A DNA stretch of 64,000 nucleotides from Azohydromonas australica DSM 1124. Lineage in GTDB: Bacteria > Pseudomonadota > Gammaproteobacteria > Burkholderiales > Burkholderiaceae_C. A program made the translations under genes and the position numbers. The DNA lies in NCBI RefSeq assembly GCF_000430725.1, contig NZ_AUMO01000017.1, positions 186,001 to 250,000 on the forward strand, written 5' to 3'. Under the pieces are notes generated by a model that worked only from the letters and a program-made list of their open reading frames with translations, was not told the origin of the DNA and ran no database searches. How positions within the stretch are numbered: position 1 is the first letter of the stretch; every line of letters begins with the position of its first letter. Shown here in pieces: positions 7,640 to 16,550 of this stretch.

Positions 7640-8521
7640 TCACAACCGCGCCACGGCCTGCGCCAGCAGCGGCGCCACGCTCACGACGTTGCTCGGGTGC
7701 GGCACGGCGTCCGTGCTCCAGACGTGGCGCACGCCGGCCGCGTGCAGCTGCGCCAGTGCATCGCCCACGAAGAGCGCGTGCGTCACCGCCACGTCCACCG
7801 AGGCCGCCCCGCGCGCCAGCGCCTGCGTGGCCGCGGCGATCAGCGTCTGGCCCGTGCTGGCCACGTCATCGAGCAGCACCACCGCGCGGCCGCCCAGCTC
7901 CAGCGGCGGCAGCTCCAGGACCACCTCGCGATCGCCCAGCCGGCGCTTGCAGCCCATGCCGTGCTCCAGGCCCTGCGCCTGCGCCGCGGCCTGCACCCAC
8001 TGCGCCGCCTCCTCGTCCGGGCCGATCAGGACCGGGCGGCCCAGCTGCCGCGCCACCCACTCGCCCAGCAGCGGCGCCGCCGACAGCGCCAGCCCGCGCC
8101 GGCCCGGGAACAGCGCCTCCATCGAGGTCACGCGGTGCAGGTGCGGGTCCACCGTCAGCACCGCGTCGAACAGCCCGCCCAGCAGCGCCGCCACGTGGCG
8201 CTGGCTCACCACCTCGCCGGGCGTGAAGGCCATGTCCTGGCGCATGTAGGCCAGGTACGGCGACACCAGGACGAGCTCGCGCGCGCCCAACTCGCGCGCC
8301 GCCGGCGCGCACAGCAGCAGCTCCGTCAGCTTCTCGTTGGGCTGCTGCAGCCCGCGCAGCATCAGCACCCGCGACGGCAATCCTTCGGGCAGCCGCAGCC
8401 GCAGCTCGCCGTCGGGAAAGCGGTGCCGCTGCACGAAGGCCAGCGGCACGCCCAGCGCCTGCGCCAGGGCCTGCGCCAGCGGCGCCTCGTCGTCGAAGGC
8501 CAGCAGCATCTGCTCGCTCAT
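7640..8521 (-). CDS. Ribose-phosphate pyrophosphokinase-like protein (Prs paralogue)
   Basis: A 293-residue relative of PRPP synthetase, shorter than housekeeping Prs (about 315). RHRFPDGELRLRLPEG matches the N-terminal Prs motif and SPYLAYMRQDMAF the catalytic flexible-loop region. The PRPP-binding loop is VVLLDDVASTGQTL rather than the usual VDDMIDTAGTL, and TVDPHLHR replaces TVDLHA, so it belongs to a divergent branch. It may make PRPP or a related phosphosugar diphosphate. The start at 8521 (MSEQMLLAF) follows a GGAG sequence. It is on the same strand as the acyltransferase gene, 64 bp downstream. Confidence 0.8.
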   Translation of the reverse strand: MSEQMLLAFDDEAPLAQALAQALGVPLAFVQRHRFPDGELRLRLPEGLPSRVLMLRGLQQPNEKLTELLLCAPAARELGARELVLVSPYLAYMRQDMAFTPGEVVSQRHVAALLGGLFDAVLTVDPHLHRVTSMEALFPGRRGLALSAAPLLGEWVARQLGRPVLIGPDEEAAQWVQAAAQAQGLEHGMGCKRRLGDREVVLELPPLELGGRAVVLLDDVASTGQTLIAAATQALARGAASVDVAVTHALFVGDALAQLHAAGVRHVWSTDAVPHPSNVVSVAPLLAQAVARL

Positions 8522-8585
8522 GGGAACTCCAGACTGTTTTCTGAAGGGTTGGTCGATGGCGCGCGGGTCCGCATCGCCGAGGCCC

Positions 8586-9386
8586 TCAGCGGGCCTGCAG
8601 TGCGTGCGCGATGGTGTCGCGCAGCTGCGTCGCCAGGGCGCGCCGGTCGGCATGCGCCACCGCCTGCGGCGGCAGCACCTGCAGCTGCACTGCCAGGCCC
8701 TGCGCGCAGGCCAGGCGCCACAGGCTCTGGCCCAGCGTCATGTCGCCCACGAAGCTCGCGGCCGGGCTCACTGCGTGCAGCGGATCGCTGTAGCGCAGCG
8801 CCACCGGCTGCACCGGCTCGCCGCTGGCGATCACAGCCTGCAGCAGGTTGGCGTGGAAAGGCAGCAGCTCATGGCCCTCGCCGGTGGTGCCCTCGGGGAA
8901 CACCGCCACCGTGTCGCCGTCGCGCAGCGCCTGCGTGATGGCGTGCAGCACGCGCATGGCGTCGCGCGCGCGCTCGCGCTGCAGGTACAGCGTGCCGGCG
9001 GCGTCCACCAGCCGCCCCACCAGGGGCCAGGCCTGCACCTCGGCCTTGGAGACGAAGCGCGCCTGCGGGCACAGCGCGTGGATGGCGGCGATGTCCAGCC
9101 ACGACACGTGGTTGGCCACGATCAGCTTGGCGCCCGAGCGGAAGCTGCCTTGCGCGCGCAGCTCCAGCCCCAGCGTGGCCAGCAGCTTGCGCGACCACCA
9201 GCCGATGCGCGCTTGCCGCTGCGCCGGGCCGTAGGACGGGAACAGCAGCAGCACGATGACCAGCCCATGCAGCCCGTGCAGCACCGTGCGCGCCAGCCGC
9301 CACAGCGCGCGCAGCCGCCGCAGCGGCGACACGGCGGCCGGGGCGGACACCGCCAGCGTCGGCGTCGTCTCGGGCGGCAATTGCAT
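8586..9386 (-). CDS. plsC: 1-acyl-sn-glycerol-3-phosphate acyltransferase family protein
   Basis: A 266-residue membrane-associated lysophospholipid acyltransferase. The catalytic motif NHVSWLD (H-x4-D) and the acceptor-binding FPEGTTGEG are both present, preceded by a hydrophobic helix (about residues 38-52). Members transfer an acyl chain to lysophosphatidic acid in phospholipid synthesis. It begins 26 bp after the dihydroorotase-like gene and probably shares its transcript. Exact substrate cannot be assigned; PlsC is the closest general name. Confidence 0.85.
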   Translation of the reverse strand: MQLPPETTPTLAVSAPAAVSPLRRLRALWRLARTVLHGLHGLVIVLLLFPSYGPAQRQARIGWWSRKLLATLGLELRAQGSFRSGAKLIVANHVSWLDIAAIHALCPQARFVSKAEVQAWPLVGRLVDAAGTLYLQRERARDAMRVLHAITQALRDGDTVAVFPEGTTGEGHELLPFHANLLQAVIASGEPVQPVALRYSDPLHAVSPAASFVGDMTLGQSLWRLACAQGLAVQLQVLPPQAVAHADRRALATQLRDTIAHALQAR

Positions 9387-9412
9387 CGGGGCGCCGGCAG
9401 GCGGAACGTGCC

Positions 9413-10720
9413 TCAGAAGGCCTCGTGCGCCACCGTGCCGGCCACCAGCGTGGCCACCACGCGCCCGGGCAGCATGCTGCCGGTGAGCTCGAAGGCGAAG
9501 GGCGTGTGCTTGCCCTGGCTGCGCAGCTGCGCAGCCTCCAGCCCCCACTGCGCCTGCGGATCGAACAGGCAGATGTCGGCCACGCCACCCTCCACCAGGC
9601 GCCCAGCGCTGGAGGCCAGCGAGCCCAGCGCTTCGCCCAGCACGGCCACCGGGCCGCTGGTCACGCGCGAGAGCGACTGCGCCAGCGTCAGGCCCTGGTC
9701 GTGGCCCCACTTCAGCGCCAGGCTCAGCAGCAGCTCCAGCCCGGTGGCGCCGGGCTCGGCTTCGGCGAAGGGCAGGTTCTTGGCGTCCTCGTCCACCGGC
9801 GTGTGGTCGGACACCAGCGCGTCGATGGTGCCGTCGGCCAGCGCCGCGCGCAGCGCGTCGCGGTCGCGCTGCTGGCGCAGCGGCGGCGTCAGGCGCATGG
9901 CGGCGTTGAAGAAGCCGATGTCCACGTCCGTGAGGTGCAGCGAGTTGATGCTCACGTCCGCCGTCACCGGCAGCCCCTGCGCCTTGGCCTGGCGCAGCAG
10001 CTCCACCCCTTCGGCGCTGGAGAGGCGGCACAGGTGCACGCGCGCGCCGGTGCTGCGCACCAGCTCGAAGATGGTGTGCAGCGCCACCGTCTCGGCCGCC
10101 ACGGGCACGCCCGAGAGGCCCAGGCGCGTGGCGACTGCGCCGCTGGCGGCCACGCCGGCGCCCAGCCATGGGTCCTGCGGGCGCAGCCACACGGTGTAGC
10201 CGTAGGTGCTGGCGTACTGCAGCGCGCGCAGCAGCACCTGCGTGTCGCGCACCGGCGCCTCGGCCTGCGCGAAGCCGATGCAGCCGGACTCGGTGAGCTC
10301 GGCCATCTCGGTGAGCGCCTTGCCCTGCAGCCCGCACGTGAGCGCGCCCAGCGGGAACAGCCGGCAGCGGCTGAGCTTGCGGGCGCGGAACTTGAGCATG
10401 TCTACCAGGCCGGGCTCGTCGAGCGGCGGGTCGGTGTCGGGCGGGCAGACGAGGCTGGTGACGCCGCCGGCCGCGGCCGCGGCCAGCTCGCTTTCCAGCA
10501 TGCCCTCGTGCTCGTGGCCGGGCTCGCGCAGCCGGGCGGCGAGGTCCACCAGGCCCGGCGCGACCACCAGGCCCTGCGCGTCGATCACGCGGTCGGCCTC
10601 GAAGTCCGGGTTGACGTTGCCGATGGTCAGGATGCGGCCCGCGGCGATGGCCACGTCGGCCGATTCGTCGCGGCCGGAGGCCGGGTCCACGACGCGGCCG
10701 TTCTTGATCAGGATCTTCAT
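9413..10720 (-). CDS. pyrC: Dihydroorotase-like protein PyrC', probably non-catalytic
   Basis: A 435-residue protein of the multifunctional-complex type dihydroorotase family. In active enzymes the N-terminal metal motif is DLHxHLREPG; here residues 59-68 read DLAARLREPG, so both zinc-binding histidines are replaced (by Ala61 and Arg63). The remaining fold is well kept, including SINSLHLTDVDIGFFN and DALVSDHTPVDEDAKNLPF. Such inactive homologues (PyrC'/PyrX, known from Pseudomonas) act as structural partners of aspartate transcarbamoylase. It lies 19 bp downstream of pyrB, the same pairing. A separate active dihydroorotase should exist elsewhere in the genome. Confidence 0.9.
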   Translation of the reverse strand: MKILIKNGRVVDPASGRDESADVAIAAGRILTIGNVNPDFEADRVIDAQGLVVAPGLVDLAARLREPGHEHEGMLESELAAAAAGGVTSLVCPPDTDPPLDEPGLVDMLKFRARKLSRCRLFPLGALTCGLQGKALTEMAELTESGCIGFAQAEAPVRDTQVLLRALQYASTYGYTVWLRPQDPWLGAGVAASGAVATRLGLSGVPVAAETVALHTIFELVRSTGARVHLCRLSSAEGVELLRQAKAQGLPVTADVSINSLHLTDVDIGFFNAAMRLTPPLRQQRDRDALRAALADGTIDALVSDHTPVDEDAKNLPFAEAEPGATGLELLLSLALKWGHDQGLTLAQSLSRVTSGPVAVLGEALGSLASSAGRLVEGGVADICLFDPQAQWGLEAAQLRSQGKHTPFAFELTGSMLPGRVVATLVAGTVAHEAF

Positions 10721-10739
10721 GAACGAAACGGTCTCGAGG

Positions 10740-11702
10740 TCAGGCGTCGTTGCCGGCGATGATGCTCATCACCGCCATGCGCACGGCGATGCCGAAGGTC
10801 ACCTGCGGCAGGATCACGCTGTGGCGCCCGTCGGCCACCGCCGAGTCGATTTCCACGCCGCGGTTGATCGGGCCCGGGTGCATGACGATGGCGTCGGGCT
10901 TGGCCAGCGCCAGCTTCTCCGGCGTCAGGCCGTAGTGCTTGAAGAACTCGCCCGCGCTGGGCAGCAGCGCGCTGCCCATGCGCTCGTTCTGCAGCCGCAG
11001 CATGATGATCACGTCCGCGTCGCGGATGCCCTCGGCCATGTCGCGGCACACGCGCACGCCCATCTCGCGCAGGTTGTCCGGCACCAGCGTCGTCGGACCC
11101 ACCGCGCGGATCTCGGGCACGCCCAGCGTCGTGAGCGCGTGGATGTCCGAGCGCGCCACGCGCGAGTGCACGATGTCGCCCACGATCGCCACCGTGAGGT
11201 TGGTGAAGTCCTTCTTGAAGTGCCGGATCGTGTACATGTCCAGCAGGCCCTGCGTCGGGTGCGCATGGCGCCCGTCGCCGGCGTTGACCACGTGCACGTG
11301 CGGCGCGCAGTGCTGGGCGATCAGGTAGGGCGCGCCGGACTCGCTGTGCCGCACCACGAACATGTCGGCCTGCATGGCCGAGAGGTTGGCGATGGTGTCG
11401 AGCAGGCTCTCGCCCTTGGCGGTCGAGGAGCGCGCGATGTCGAGGTTGATCACGTCCGCCGACAGCCGCTTGGCCGCGATCTCGAAGGTGGTGCGCGTGC
11501 GCGTGCTGTTCTCGAAGAACAGGTTGAACACGCTCTTGCCGCGCAGCAGCGGCACCTTCTTGATCTCGCGCTCGCCCACGGCCAGGAAGGTCGAGGCGGT
11601 GTCGAGGATCTGCGTGAGCACCGCGCGCGGCAGGCCCTCGGTGGACAGCAGGTGGATCAGCTCGCCGTGGCTGTTGAGCTGGGGATTGCGGCGCGACAGC
11701 AT
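10740..11702 (-). CDS. pyrB: Aspartate carbamoyltransferase catalytic chain
   Basis: PyrB, 320 residues, condenses carbamoyl phosphate with aspartate, the committed step of pyrimidine synthesis. The carbamoyl-phosphate motif STRTRTTFE begins at residue 66, and [12 protein letters not shown] and [13 protein letters not shown] are typical. The start codon shares one base with the pyrR stop (TGATG), suggesting translational coupling. It is followed by the non-catalytic PyrC', consistent with a class A ATCase holoenzyme as in Pseudomonas. Confidence 0.97.
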   Translation of the reverse strand: MLSRRNPQLNSHGELIHLLSTEGLPRAVLTQILDTASTFLAVGEREIKKVPLLRGKSVFNLFFENSTRTRTTFEIAAKRLSADVINLDIARSSTAKGESLLDTIANLSAMQADMFVVRHSESGAPYLIAQHCAPHVHVVNAGDGRHAHPTQGLLDMYTIRHFKKDFTNLTVAIVGDIVHSRVARSDIHALTTLGVPEIRAVGPTTLVPDNLREMGVRVCRDMAEGIRDADVIIMLRLQNERMGSALLPSAGEFFKHYGLTPEKLALAKPDAIVMHPGPINRGVEIDSAVADGRHSVILPQVTFGIAVRMAVMSIIAGNDA

Positions 11703-12214
11703 CAGGCGGCGCCCTCCAGGGCAAAGGTGAAGCGGCCGGCGGCATCACGCGCCAGCGACAGGCGTTGTTCGGCCGGCAGCGCGAGCTTGGCGGCGGCGAA
11801 GGCGGGCTCGATGGGCAGCTCGCGCCCGCCGCGGTCCACCAGCACCGCCAGCGTCACGCTGGCCGGGCGGCCGAAGTCGTAGAGCTCGTTGATCACCGCG
11901 CGCGTGGTGCGCCCGGTGTAGAGCACGTCGTCGATCAGCAGGATGTGGCGCCCCTCGATCTCGAAGGGCAGCTTGGTGGCGTCGGTCAGGTGCATGCCGC
12001 GCGAGCCGTAGTCGTCGCGGTGCAGCGCGCTGGAGATGACGCCGGGCGCGCCGGGAAGGCCCAGGTCGGCGTGCAGCCGCTCGGCCAGCCAGGCCCCGCC
12101 GCTCCACACGCCCACGAGCGCGGATGTTTCGGTGTCGGCGGGACGCAGCAGCCGCGCGACGCCGCGCCGCAGCTCGCCGTACAGCGCCTCGGCGTCCAGT
12201 GAAAGGGTGCTCAT
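11702..12214 (-). CDS. pyrR: PyrR, pyrimidine operon regulator / uracil phosphoribosyltransferase
   Basis: A 170-residue PyrR-type phosphoribosyltransferase with the PRPP loop [15 protein letters not shown] and YDFGRPASV. In Gram-positive bacteria PyrR attenuates pyr mRNA; in many proteobacteria its regulatory role is unproven, though it often heads the pyrBC' genes as here. Its ATG overlaps the ruvX stop by 4 bp (ATGA) and its stop shares a base with pyrB. No attenuator structure is visible before pyrB because the genes overlap. Confidence 0.92.
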   Translation of the reverse strand: MSTLSLDAEALYGELRRGVARLLRPADTETSALVGVWSGGAWLAERLHADLGLPGAPGVISSALHRDDYGSRGMHLTDATKLPFEIEGRHILLIDDVLYTGRTTRAVINELYDFGRPASVTLAVLVDRGGRELPIEPAFAAAKLALPAEQRLSLARDAAGRFTFALEGAA

Positions 12215-12624
12215 GCTTGTCTCAGGAACTGCTCCAGGATCAGCGCGGCCGAAGCCGCGTCCAGGTCGCGCGCACCGCCGGCCTCGGCCTCGGTGCTGGT
12301 GTAGCGCTCGTCCACCTCGTGCACGGGCAGCTTGAAGCGGCCGTGCAGCTGGCGCGCGAAGCGCTGCGCGCGGTGCGTATTGTCGTGCGGCGCCCCGTCG
12401 GGATGGCGCGGCACGCCCACCACCAGCGCATCGGGCTGGTACTCGCGGATGAGTTTCTCGATCGCCGCGAAGCGCACGTCGGCCTTCTCGGTGGCGATGG
12501 TCTTGAGCGGCGTGGCGCTGCGCGTGACGGTGTTGCCGCTGGCCACGCCGGTGCGCTTGGCACCGAAGTCGAAGGCGAGAAAGCTCTGCGCGCGGCCCAC
12601 GCCGCCGGGCGCCTCACCACTCAT
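12211..12624 (-). CDS. ruvX: Holliday junction resolvase-like RuvX (YqgF)
   Basis: A 137-residue RNase H-fold protein of the RuvX/YqgF family, implicated in rRNA processing and junction cleavage. The acidic active-site motifs are FDFGAKRTGVA (Asp19), DERYTSTEA and the C-terminal DAASAALIL. The start at 12624 overlaps the yqgE stop by 4 bp, and the stop overlaps the pyrR start by 4 bp; both are ATGA overlaps. yqgE-ruvX-pyrR-pyrB is a recurrent betaproteobacterial and pseudomonad order. Confidence 0.94.
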   Translation of the reverse strand: MSGEAPGGVGRAQSFLAFDFGAKRTGVASGNTVTRSATPLKTIATEKADVRFAAIEKLIREYQPDALVVGVPRHPDGAPHDNTHRAQRFARQLHGRFKLPVHEVDERYTSTEAEAGGARDLDAASAALILEQFLRQA

Positions 12625-13193
12625 GCGTGCCCCGCCTCGCCGCTGAGCATGCGCGGATCGATCCCCAGCAGCGACAGCGCGCGCGTGTAGCGCTGCTCGG
12701 CCGGGGTGTCGAAGATGATCTTCGGGTCGGCGGCGACGTTGAGCCAGCCGTTGCGCGAGATCTCCTCCTCCAGCTGCCCGGCGCCCCAGCCGCTGTAGCC
12801 CAGCGTCACCAGCACGCGGCGCGGGCCCGTGCCGTGCGCCAGCGCCTCCAGCACGTCCTTGCTGGTGGTCATCTCCAGCCCGCCGGGCACCGCCATCGTG
12901 GAGCTGAAGCGCGCCGCGCCCAGCGCCTCGTGCAGCACGAAGCCGCGCTCGGTCTGCACCGGGCCGCCGAAATACACCGGCTCGTCGGCCAGGTCGCTGC
13001 GGTCCAGGCTCAGGTCCACCTTCTCGAACAGGTGGCGCAACGTGATGTCGGTGGGCTTGTTGATCATCAGCCCCAGGGCGCCCTTGTCGCTGTGCTCGCA
13101 CAGGTACACCACCGCGCCCGCGAAGTTGTCGTCCGCCATGCCAGGCATGGCAATCAGGAACTGGTTTGTCAGATCGATGCCACGCTCAGCCAT
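12621..13193 (-). CDS. yqgE: YqgE/AlgH family protein (DUF179)
   Basis: A 190-residue YqgE/AlgH protein. Hallmarks are the start LTNQFLIAMPGM, the motif GALGLMINKP, and PVYFGGPVQTERGFVLH. Biochemical function is not settled; in Pseudomonas AlgH was linked to alginate regulation. The start at 13193 is the family start; a TAGAAT hexamer lies only five bases before it, suggesting a leaderless or nearly leaderless message for the whole yqgE-ruvX-pyrR-pyrB-pyrC' array. It is divergent from the photolyase gene, with 33 bp between start codons. Confidence 0.95.
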   Translation of the reverse strand: MAERGIDLTNQFLIAMPGMADDNFAGAVVYLCEHSDKGALGLMINKPTDITLRHLFEKVDLSLDRSDLADEPVYFGGPVQTERGFVLHEALGAARFSSTMAVPGGLEMTTSKDVLEALAHGTGPRRVLVTLGYSGWGAGQLEEEISRNGWLNVAADPKIIFDTPAEQRYTRALSLLGIDPRMLSGEAGHA

Positions 13194-13198
13194 GCGGC

Positions 13199-13204
13199 AT
13201 TCTA
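13199..13204 (-). promoter_or_regulatory. -10 element positioned for a leaderless yqgE transcript
   Basis: Reads TAGAAT on the minus strand (five of six matches), ending five bases before the yqgE ATG. No Shine-Dalgarno sequence fits between them. Confidence 0.5.
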
Positions 13205-13226
13205 TTCCCGGGCCACACTGACACCC

Positions 13227-14762
13227 GTGAACAAGGACCTTGACACCGCCCTCGTCTGGTTCCGTCGCGACCTGCGCGCCGACGACCAGGCCGCGCTCTA
13301 CCACGCGCTGCGCCATGCCCGGCGCGTGTGGTGCGCCTTCATCTTCGACACCGAGCTGCTCGCCGGCCTGCCGCGCCAGGACCGGCGCGTGGAGTTCATC
13401 CGCGACAGCCTCATCGGGCTGGACGCGCAGCTGCGCGCGCTGGGCGCCTCCCACGGCACCGAGCACAGCGGGCTGATCGTGCGCCACGGCCACGGTGCCG
13501 ACGAGATCGTGCGGCTGGCGCGGCAACTGCACGTGCAGGCCGTCTACCTCAACCACGACGACGACCCCGCGGCGCTGGCGCGCGACGCGCGCGTGCGCGG
13601 CGCGCTGGCGCAGGACGGCATCGCGCTGCACGCCAGCAAGGACCACCTCGTCTTCGAGCGCAACGAGGTGCTCAGCGGCGCCGGCACGCCCTACAGCGTC
13701 TTCACGCCCTACTTCAACGCCTGGCTCAAGAAGCTCGACGACTACTACCTCAGCGCCTATCCCGTGGCGCGCCACGCCGCCTCGCTGGCGCCCGTGCCGG
13801 ACGACCTGCGCCAGCCGGTCCCGAGCCTGGAAGCCCTGGGCTTCGAGACCACCAACCTGCACCAGCTGAAGCTGCCCACCGGCCCCGCCGGCGGCCAGGC
13901 GCTGCTGGAGGAGTTCCTGGCCGAGCGCATCGACCGCTACGACGCGACGCGCGACTTCCCGGCCGTGAAGGGGCCGAGCTACCTGGGCACGCACCTGCGC
14001 TTCGGCACCGTGTCGGTACGCCAGCTCGCGCGCGAGGCTTGGCGCCGCACGCAGGCCGGCTCCAGCGGCGCGCGCGTGTGGCTGTCGGAGCTGGCCTGGC
14101 GCGACTTCTTCCAGCAGATCCTCTTCCACCACCCGCGCATCGTGGAGCACGCCTACCGCCCCGAGTTCGACCACGTGAAGTGGGAGAAGGGCAAGCACGC
14201 CGACGCGCTGTTCGCCGCCTGGTGCGAGGGCCGCACCGGCTACCCGCTGGTGGACGCGGCCATGCTGCAGCTCGCGCAAAGCGGCTACCAGCACGGCCGG
14301 CTGCGCATGGTCACGGCCAGCTTCCTGGTCAAGGACCTGGGGCTGGACTACAGGCGCGGCGAGCGCTGGTTCGCCTTGAAGCTCAACGACTACGAGCTCG
14401 CCTCCAACAACGGCAACTGGCAGTGGGCCGCCGGCACCGGCTGCGATCCGCAACCCTGGTTCCGCATCTTCAACCCCGTGAGCCAGAGCAAGAAGTTCGA
14501 CCCGCAGGGCCGCTTCATCCGCCGCTACCTGCCGCAGCTGGCGAAGCTGCCCGACGACCTGATCCACGCCCCCTGGCTGGCCAAGCCGGTGGACCTGGAG
14601 GCCGCCGGCATCGAGCTCGGCGTGGACTACCCGCTGCCCATCGTGGACCACGAGGAAGCGCGCCAGAAGACGCTGGCGCGCTTCGAGGTGGTCAAGGAAG
14701 CCAAGGCCGCCAAGGCCGCGGCCCGGGCGGCGAAGAAGGCGCTGGCGGCCGGGGTGGACTGA
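13227..14762 (+). CDS. phrB: Deoxyribodipyrimidine photo-lyase
   Basis: Class I CPD photolyase/cryptochrome family, 511 residues, FAD-dependent light-driven repair of pyrimidine dimers. The N-terminal alpha/beta domain starts TALVWFRRDLRADD, and the C-terminal FAD-binding domain carries KGPSYLGTHLRFGTVS, SELAWRDFFQQIL, and the most conserved block NDYELASNNGNWQWAAGTG followed by DPQPWFRIFNP. The C-terminus ends in an Ala/Lys-rich tail (AKAAKAAARAAKKA), longer than usual. A GTG at 13227 gives the family N-terminus; the frame is open further upstream over yqgE. No Shine-Dalgarno sequence is evident. Confidence 0.95.
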   Translation: MNKDLDTALVWFRRDLRADDQAALYHALRHARRVWCAFIFDTELLAGLPRQDRRVEFIRDSLIGLDAQLRALGASHGTEHSGLIVRHGHGADEIVRLARQLHVQAVYLNHDDDPAALARDARVRGALAQDGIALHASKDHLVFERNEVLSGAGTPYSVFTPYFNAWLKKLDDYYLSAYPVARHAASLAPVPDDLRQPVPSLEALGFETTNLHQLKLPTGPAGGQALLEEFLAERIDRYDATRDFPAVKGPSYLGTHLRFGTVSVRQLAREAWRRTQAGSSGARVWLSELAWRDFFQQILFHHPRIVEHAYRPEFDHVKWEKGKHADALFAAWCEGRTGYPLVDAAMLQLAQSGYQHGRLRMVTASFLVKDLGLDYRRGERWFALKLNDYELASNNGNWQWAAGTGCDPQPWFRIFNPVSQSKKFDPQGRFIRRYLPQLAKLPDDLIHAPWLAKPVDLEAAGIELGVDYPLPIVDHEEARQKTLARFEVVKEAKAAKAAARAAKKALAAGVD

Positions 14763-14772
14763 GCGCCGGCGC

Positions 14773-15741
14773 TCAGTCCAGCGCCACCCGCTGGAAGCCG
14801 AACTCGCGCCGGTACTGCCCCGGCGTGGTGTTCAGCTCCTTCGCGAAGGCCAGCCGCAGCGACAGCGCCGTGCCGAAGCCCGCCTGCGCCGCCACCTGCT
14901 CCACCGGCGCCTCGCCCGTCTCCAGCAGCCGCCGCGCCAGCTGCAGCCGCTGCGCCGTGAGCCACTGCACCACGCTCAGGCCCGTGGCGCGCTGGAAGCG
15001 CCGCGTGAAGGTGCGCCGGCTCATGGCGGCGTGCTCGGCCAGCCGGTCCAGGCTCAGCTTCTCGTCCAGCCGGCCCAGGCACCACTGCATGGTGCGCGCG
15101 ACGCGGTCGCTGCCGCTGTTGGCCGGCGCCGGCTGCTCCACGTACTGCGCCTGGCTGCCCTGGCGGTGCGGCGGCGTCACCAGCCGCCGCGCCACCCGGT
15201 TCGCCAGCTCCGCGCCCAGCTCGCGGCGCAGCAGGTGCAGGCAGCAGTCCAGCCCGGCCGCGGTGCCGGCGGAGGTGACGACATCGCCGTGGTCCACGTA
15301 CAGCACCTGCGGGTCCAGCGTCACGCGCGGAAAGCGCCGCGCGAACACCGGCGCCCAGCCCCAGTGCGTGGTCGCGCGCCGCCCGTCCAGCAGCCCGGCG
15401 TCGGCCAGCCCGAAGGCGCCCAGGCACAGCCCGATCAGCGTGCGGCCGCGCCGGTGCGCCTCCTGCAGCGCCTCGATCAGCGCCGGCGAGGCCGGCTGCT
15501 CCACATCGGGCCAGGACGGAACGATCACCCAGTCCGCCTCCACCAGCGCCGACAGCCCCTGCGCCGCCGCCAGCTCGAAGCCCATCGAGCTGCGCACGCG
15601 CCCGGGCTCTTCGGCGCAGACGACCAGCTCGCACGGCGGCAGGCCCTGCGCGCTCCAGTCCTCGCCGAACACCGCGTGCGGCACGGCCAGGTGGAAGGCG
15701 CTGATGCCGTCGAAAGCCAGCATGGCGATGCGTCGGGGCAT
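14773..15741 (-). CDS. GlxA family AraC-type transcriptional regulator
   Basis: A 322-residue regulator with an N-terminal DJ-1/PfpI-like domain (about residues 4-175, with GLCLGAFGLADAGLLDGR at the nucleophile-elbow region) and a C-terminal AraC double helix-turn-helix (about 225-315), including AAMSRRTFTRRFQRATGLS and AAQAGFGTALSLRLAF. The start at 15741 is chosen because AGGAG lies eight bases upstream; the longer TTG start would place that site inside the gene. It is divergent from the isochorismatase-like gene, which is therefore its likely target. Ligand unknown. Confidence 0.92.
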   Translation of the reverse strand: MPRRIAMLAFDGISAFHLAVPHAVFGEDWSAQGLPPCELVVCAEEPGRVRSSMGFELAAAQGLSALVEADWVIVPSWPDVEQPASPALIEALQEAHRRGRTLIGLCLGAFGLADAGLLDGRRATTHWGWAPVFARRFPRVTLDPQVLYVDHGDVVTSAGTAAGLDCCLHLLRRELGAELANRVARRLVTPPHRQGSQAQYVEQPAPANSGSDRVARTMQWCLGRLDEKLSLDRLAEHAAMSRRTFTRRFQRATGLSVVQWLTAQRLQLARRLLETGEAPVEQVAAQAGFGTALSLRLAFAKELNTTPGQYRREFGFQRVALD

Positions 15742-15749
15742 GGCTGGAG

Positions 15750-15754
15750 CTCCT
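15750..15754 (-). promoter_or_regulatory. Shine-Dalgarno site deciding the GlxA-type regulator start
   Basis: AGGAG on the minus strand, eight bases before the ATG at 15741. It rules in favour of the shorter start over the TTG at 15762. Confidence 0.7.
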
Positions 15755-15864
15755 GAAGCCAAGGTTGGCCCGATCCTATCCTTCTATTTCCTGAAGGCCA
15801 CTCGCGGCGCAAAACTCGTTTATTCAGAATTTGCCCTGCCCTCACTCAATCACGAAACCAAGCC

Positions 15865-16518
15865 ATGGCAAATTCAAGCAACACCAACCCCAAGCGCGCG
15901 CTGATATTGATCGACGTGCAGAACGAATACGTCAGCGGCCAATTGCCGATCGAACATCCACCGCTGGATGTTTCACTGCCCAATATCGCCCGCGCCCTGG
16001 CGGCGGCGCGCGACGCGGGGCTGCCGGTGGTCGTGGTGCAGCAGATGGCGCCGCCCACGTCGCCGATCTTTGCCGAGGGCTCCCACGGCTGGGAGCTGCA
16101 CGAGAGCGTGCGCGATGCGGCGCCGGACCTGCTGGTGCAGAAGACGCTGCCCTCGGCGCTGGCCGACACCGGCCTGGGCGACTGGCTGCGCCAGCGCGGC
16201 GTGGACACGCTGGTGGTGGCCGGCTACATGTCGCAGAACTGCAATGAATCCACCATTCGCCAGGCCGCCCACGAGGGCTGGTCCGTGGAGTATCTGCACG
16301 ACGCCGCCGGCGCCATTTCATATTCCAACGAGCTGGGTTTCCTGCCGGCCCGGCAAATGCACGAGGCCTCGTGCATCGTGCTGCAGGCACGGTTCGCGGC
16401 GGTCATGAGCACCGACGCCTGGATCCGGCTGCTGCGCAGCGGCGAGCCCGCGCCGCGCGACAACCTGTACGCGTCCTACCTGCGCGCGCGGGAGCGGGCG
16501 GCGGACGCGCGCGCCTGA
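15865..16518 (+). CDS. Isochorismatase family cysteine hydrolase
   Basis: A 217-residue cysteine hydrolase of the isochorismatase superfamily. The catalytic triad is visible: Asp17 in LILIDVQNEY, Lys93 in VQKTLPSAL, and Cys126 in SQNCNESTIRQA. Relatives hydrolyse nicotinamide, N-carbamoylsarcosine, peroxyureidoacrylate or other amides, and the substrate here is not identifiable. Divergence from a GlxA-type regulator suggests inducible expression. A weak GC hairpin follows the stop, before the convergent efflux operon. Confidence 0.9.
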   Translation: MANSSNTNPKRALILIDVQNEYVSGQLPIEHPPLDVSLPNIARALAAARDAGLPVVVVQQMAPPTSPIFAEGSHGWELHESVRDAAPDLLVQKTLPSALADTGLGDWLRQRGVDTLVVAGYMSQNCNESTIRQAAHEGWSVEYLHDAAGAISYSNELGFLPARQMHEASCIVLQARFAAVMSTDAWIRLLRSGEPAPRDNLYASYLRARERAADARA

Positions 16519-16529
16519 GCGCCGCGTCC

Positions 16530-16549
16530 GGCCGGCCCTTCCGGCCCGT
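16530..16549 (+). terminator. Weak hairpin after the isochorismatase-like gene
   Basis: GGCCGG and CCGGCC arms with a five-base loop are followed by CGTTT. The short stem and poor T-tract make it a weak candidate; it lies between convergent genes. Confidence 0.35.
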
Positions 16550-16550
16550 T

